Both the position numbers and the translations under genes were made by a program. DNA of 21,659 bases. It comes from a virus. The stretch lies in IMG/VR virus record IMGVR_UViG_3300050010_000077, positions 1 through 21,659 of that record. One strand, written 5' to 3'. The notes beneath the pieces are model-generated. The model saw only the letters and a list, made by a program, of their open reading frames with translations, did not search any database and was not told the DNA's origin. This document shows positions 21,269-21,659 of this stretch, in pieces (position 1 is the stretch's first letter; each line of letters begins with the position of its first letter).

Positions 21269-21659
21269 ATGAGTGCTTTTATCTTCGGCGAGGAGACCAT
21301 TGATCGGATTGTCACCTATTTAACGTCACCCCGTCGCGTGGATCAGCTAGGTTATTATTACCCGGAGCTAAGCAAGGCATACAATGGAGACCGCCGCAGT
21401 CTTGGCCAGGCACTCTGGAACATGAACAGGCGCGCAGTCGATCAGCGTTACGATGAGAAAAATTATCTCGAAATCTACCGCTTCCAGTCCAAGGAGTCGA
21501 ACAGGGTCCAGGTTTACAAGTCCATGCAGGGCTTTCTTTACCAGTGCGCTGAGGGCGATGTGTACGAGTGCCCGCTCTATAACGAGGTCGAGAACTATAT
21601 GAACAGCCTGGCCGGTGACATTATCCGGGCGCTGCCCGAATACGAAGCAGCTGCATGGG
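21269..21659 (+). CDS. Phage protein of unknown function, C-terminus cut by the right edge
   Basis: ATG at 21269 with AGAAAGG 5-6 nt upstream; 130 codons are open to the edge. It is the only plus-strand gene and starts a divergent unit. The sequence is soluble and rich in Tyr, Glu and Arg (MSAFIFGEETIDRIVTYLTS; LGQALWNMNRRAVDQRYDEK; YQCAEGDVYECPLYNEVENY). Small phage and prophage proteins with a comparable MSAF-type start and a late Tyr/Cys-rich segment are common, but their function is unknown to me. It probably belongs to early or replication-side genes that continue to the right. Confidence 0.75.
   Translation, partial: MSAFIFGEETIDRIVTYLTSPRRVDQLGYYYPELSKAYNGDRRSLGQALWNMNRRAVDQRYDEKNYLEIYRFQSKESNRVQVYKSMQGFLYQCAEGDVYECPLYNEVENYMNSLAGDIIRALPEYEAAAW

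Noticed and set aside
1-21659. tRNA, rRNA, CRISPR array, integrase or attachment site
   Set aside because: None was recognised by reading both strands, so lysogeny cannot be judged from this window.

Overview
The window is part of a tailed-phage genome or prophage. Every gene but the last is on the minus strand and reads right to left as a DNA-packaging, capsid, neck and tail-fibre module. The order is small terminase, large terminase, portal, scaffold, coat, virion surface proteins, neck adaptor, tail hub and tail fibre. This order, with a portal of about 755 aa, a 350-aa scaffold, a 419-aa coat, an adaptor-like domain and a 481-aa hub-like protein, matches the P22-type podovirus plan (gp3, gp2, gp1, gp8, gp5, gp4, gp10). 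No host gene, integrase or att site is visible, so lytic phage and prophage cannot be told apart. Strong AGGAGG-type ribosome sites, frequent GTG/TTG starts and a small DUF2292/YezD-like protein suggest a Firmicutes (Clostridia-like) host. That host call is inference.

Layout from right to left. 21269-21659 (+) is the start of a divergently transcribed gene of unknown function, cut by the window edge. 20881-21268 is an AT-rich divergent control region with a good promoter for the minus-strand operon. 20368-20880 is the small terminase. 17893-20282 holds small accessory genes, two of them apparently frame-broken at T-runs, and a 1.2-kb tnpB-only IS200/IS605-type element (about 18091-19268) inserted in a small gene. 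16322-17758 is the large terminase. 13391-16298 is a string of eleven small genes, including several Cys-rich (probable zinc-binding) proteins, two tiny polybasic proteins, one membrane protein and a tandem paralogue pair. 13277-13404 carries a promoter, a short leader and a strong intrinsic terminator directly in front of the portal gene. 8605-13255 encodes portal, scaffold and coat. 4491-8534 encodes three large beta-rich proteins, two with lectin/LamG-like domains, probably displayed on the virion. 954-4442 encodes the neck and hub proteins with three more tiny polybasic proteins between them. 1-948 is the N-terminal part of a tail-fibre protein cut by the window edge.

The two most striking points are these. 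First, precise removal of the tnpB element would rejoin an upstream fragment and a downstream fragment into one in-frame ~99-aa gene, and the guide of the predicted omega RNA would match the uninterrupted allele. Second, a promoter-leader-terminator cassette stands in front of the structural operon, which suggests attenuation or antitermination control of late genes.
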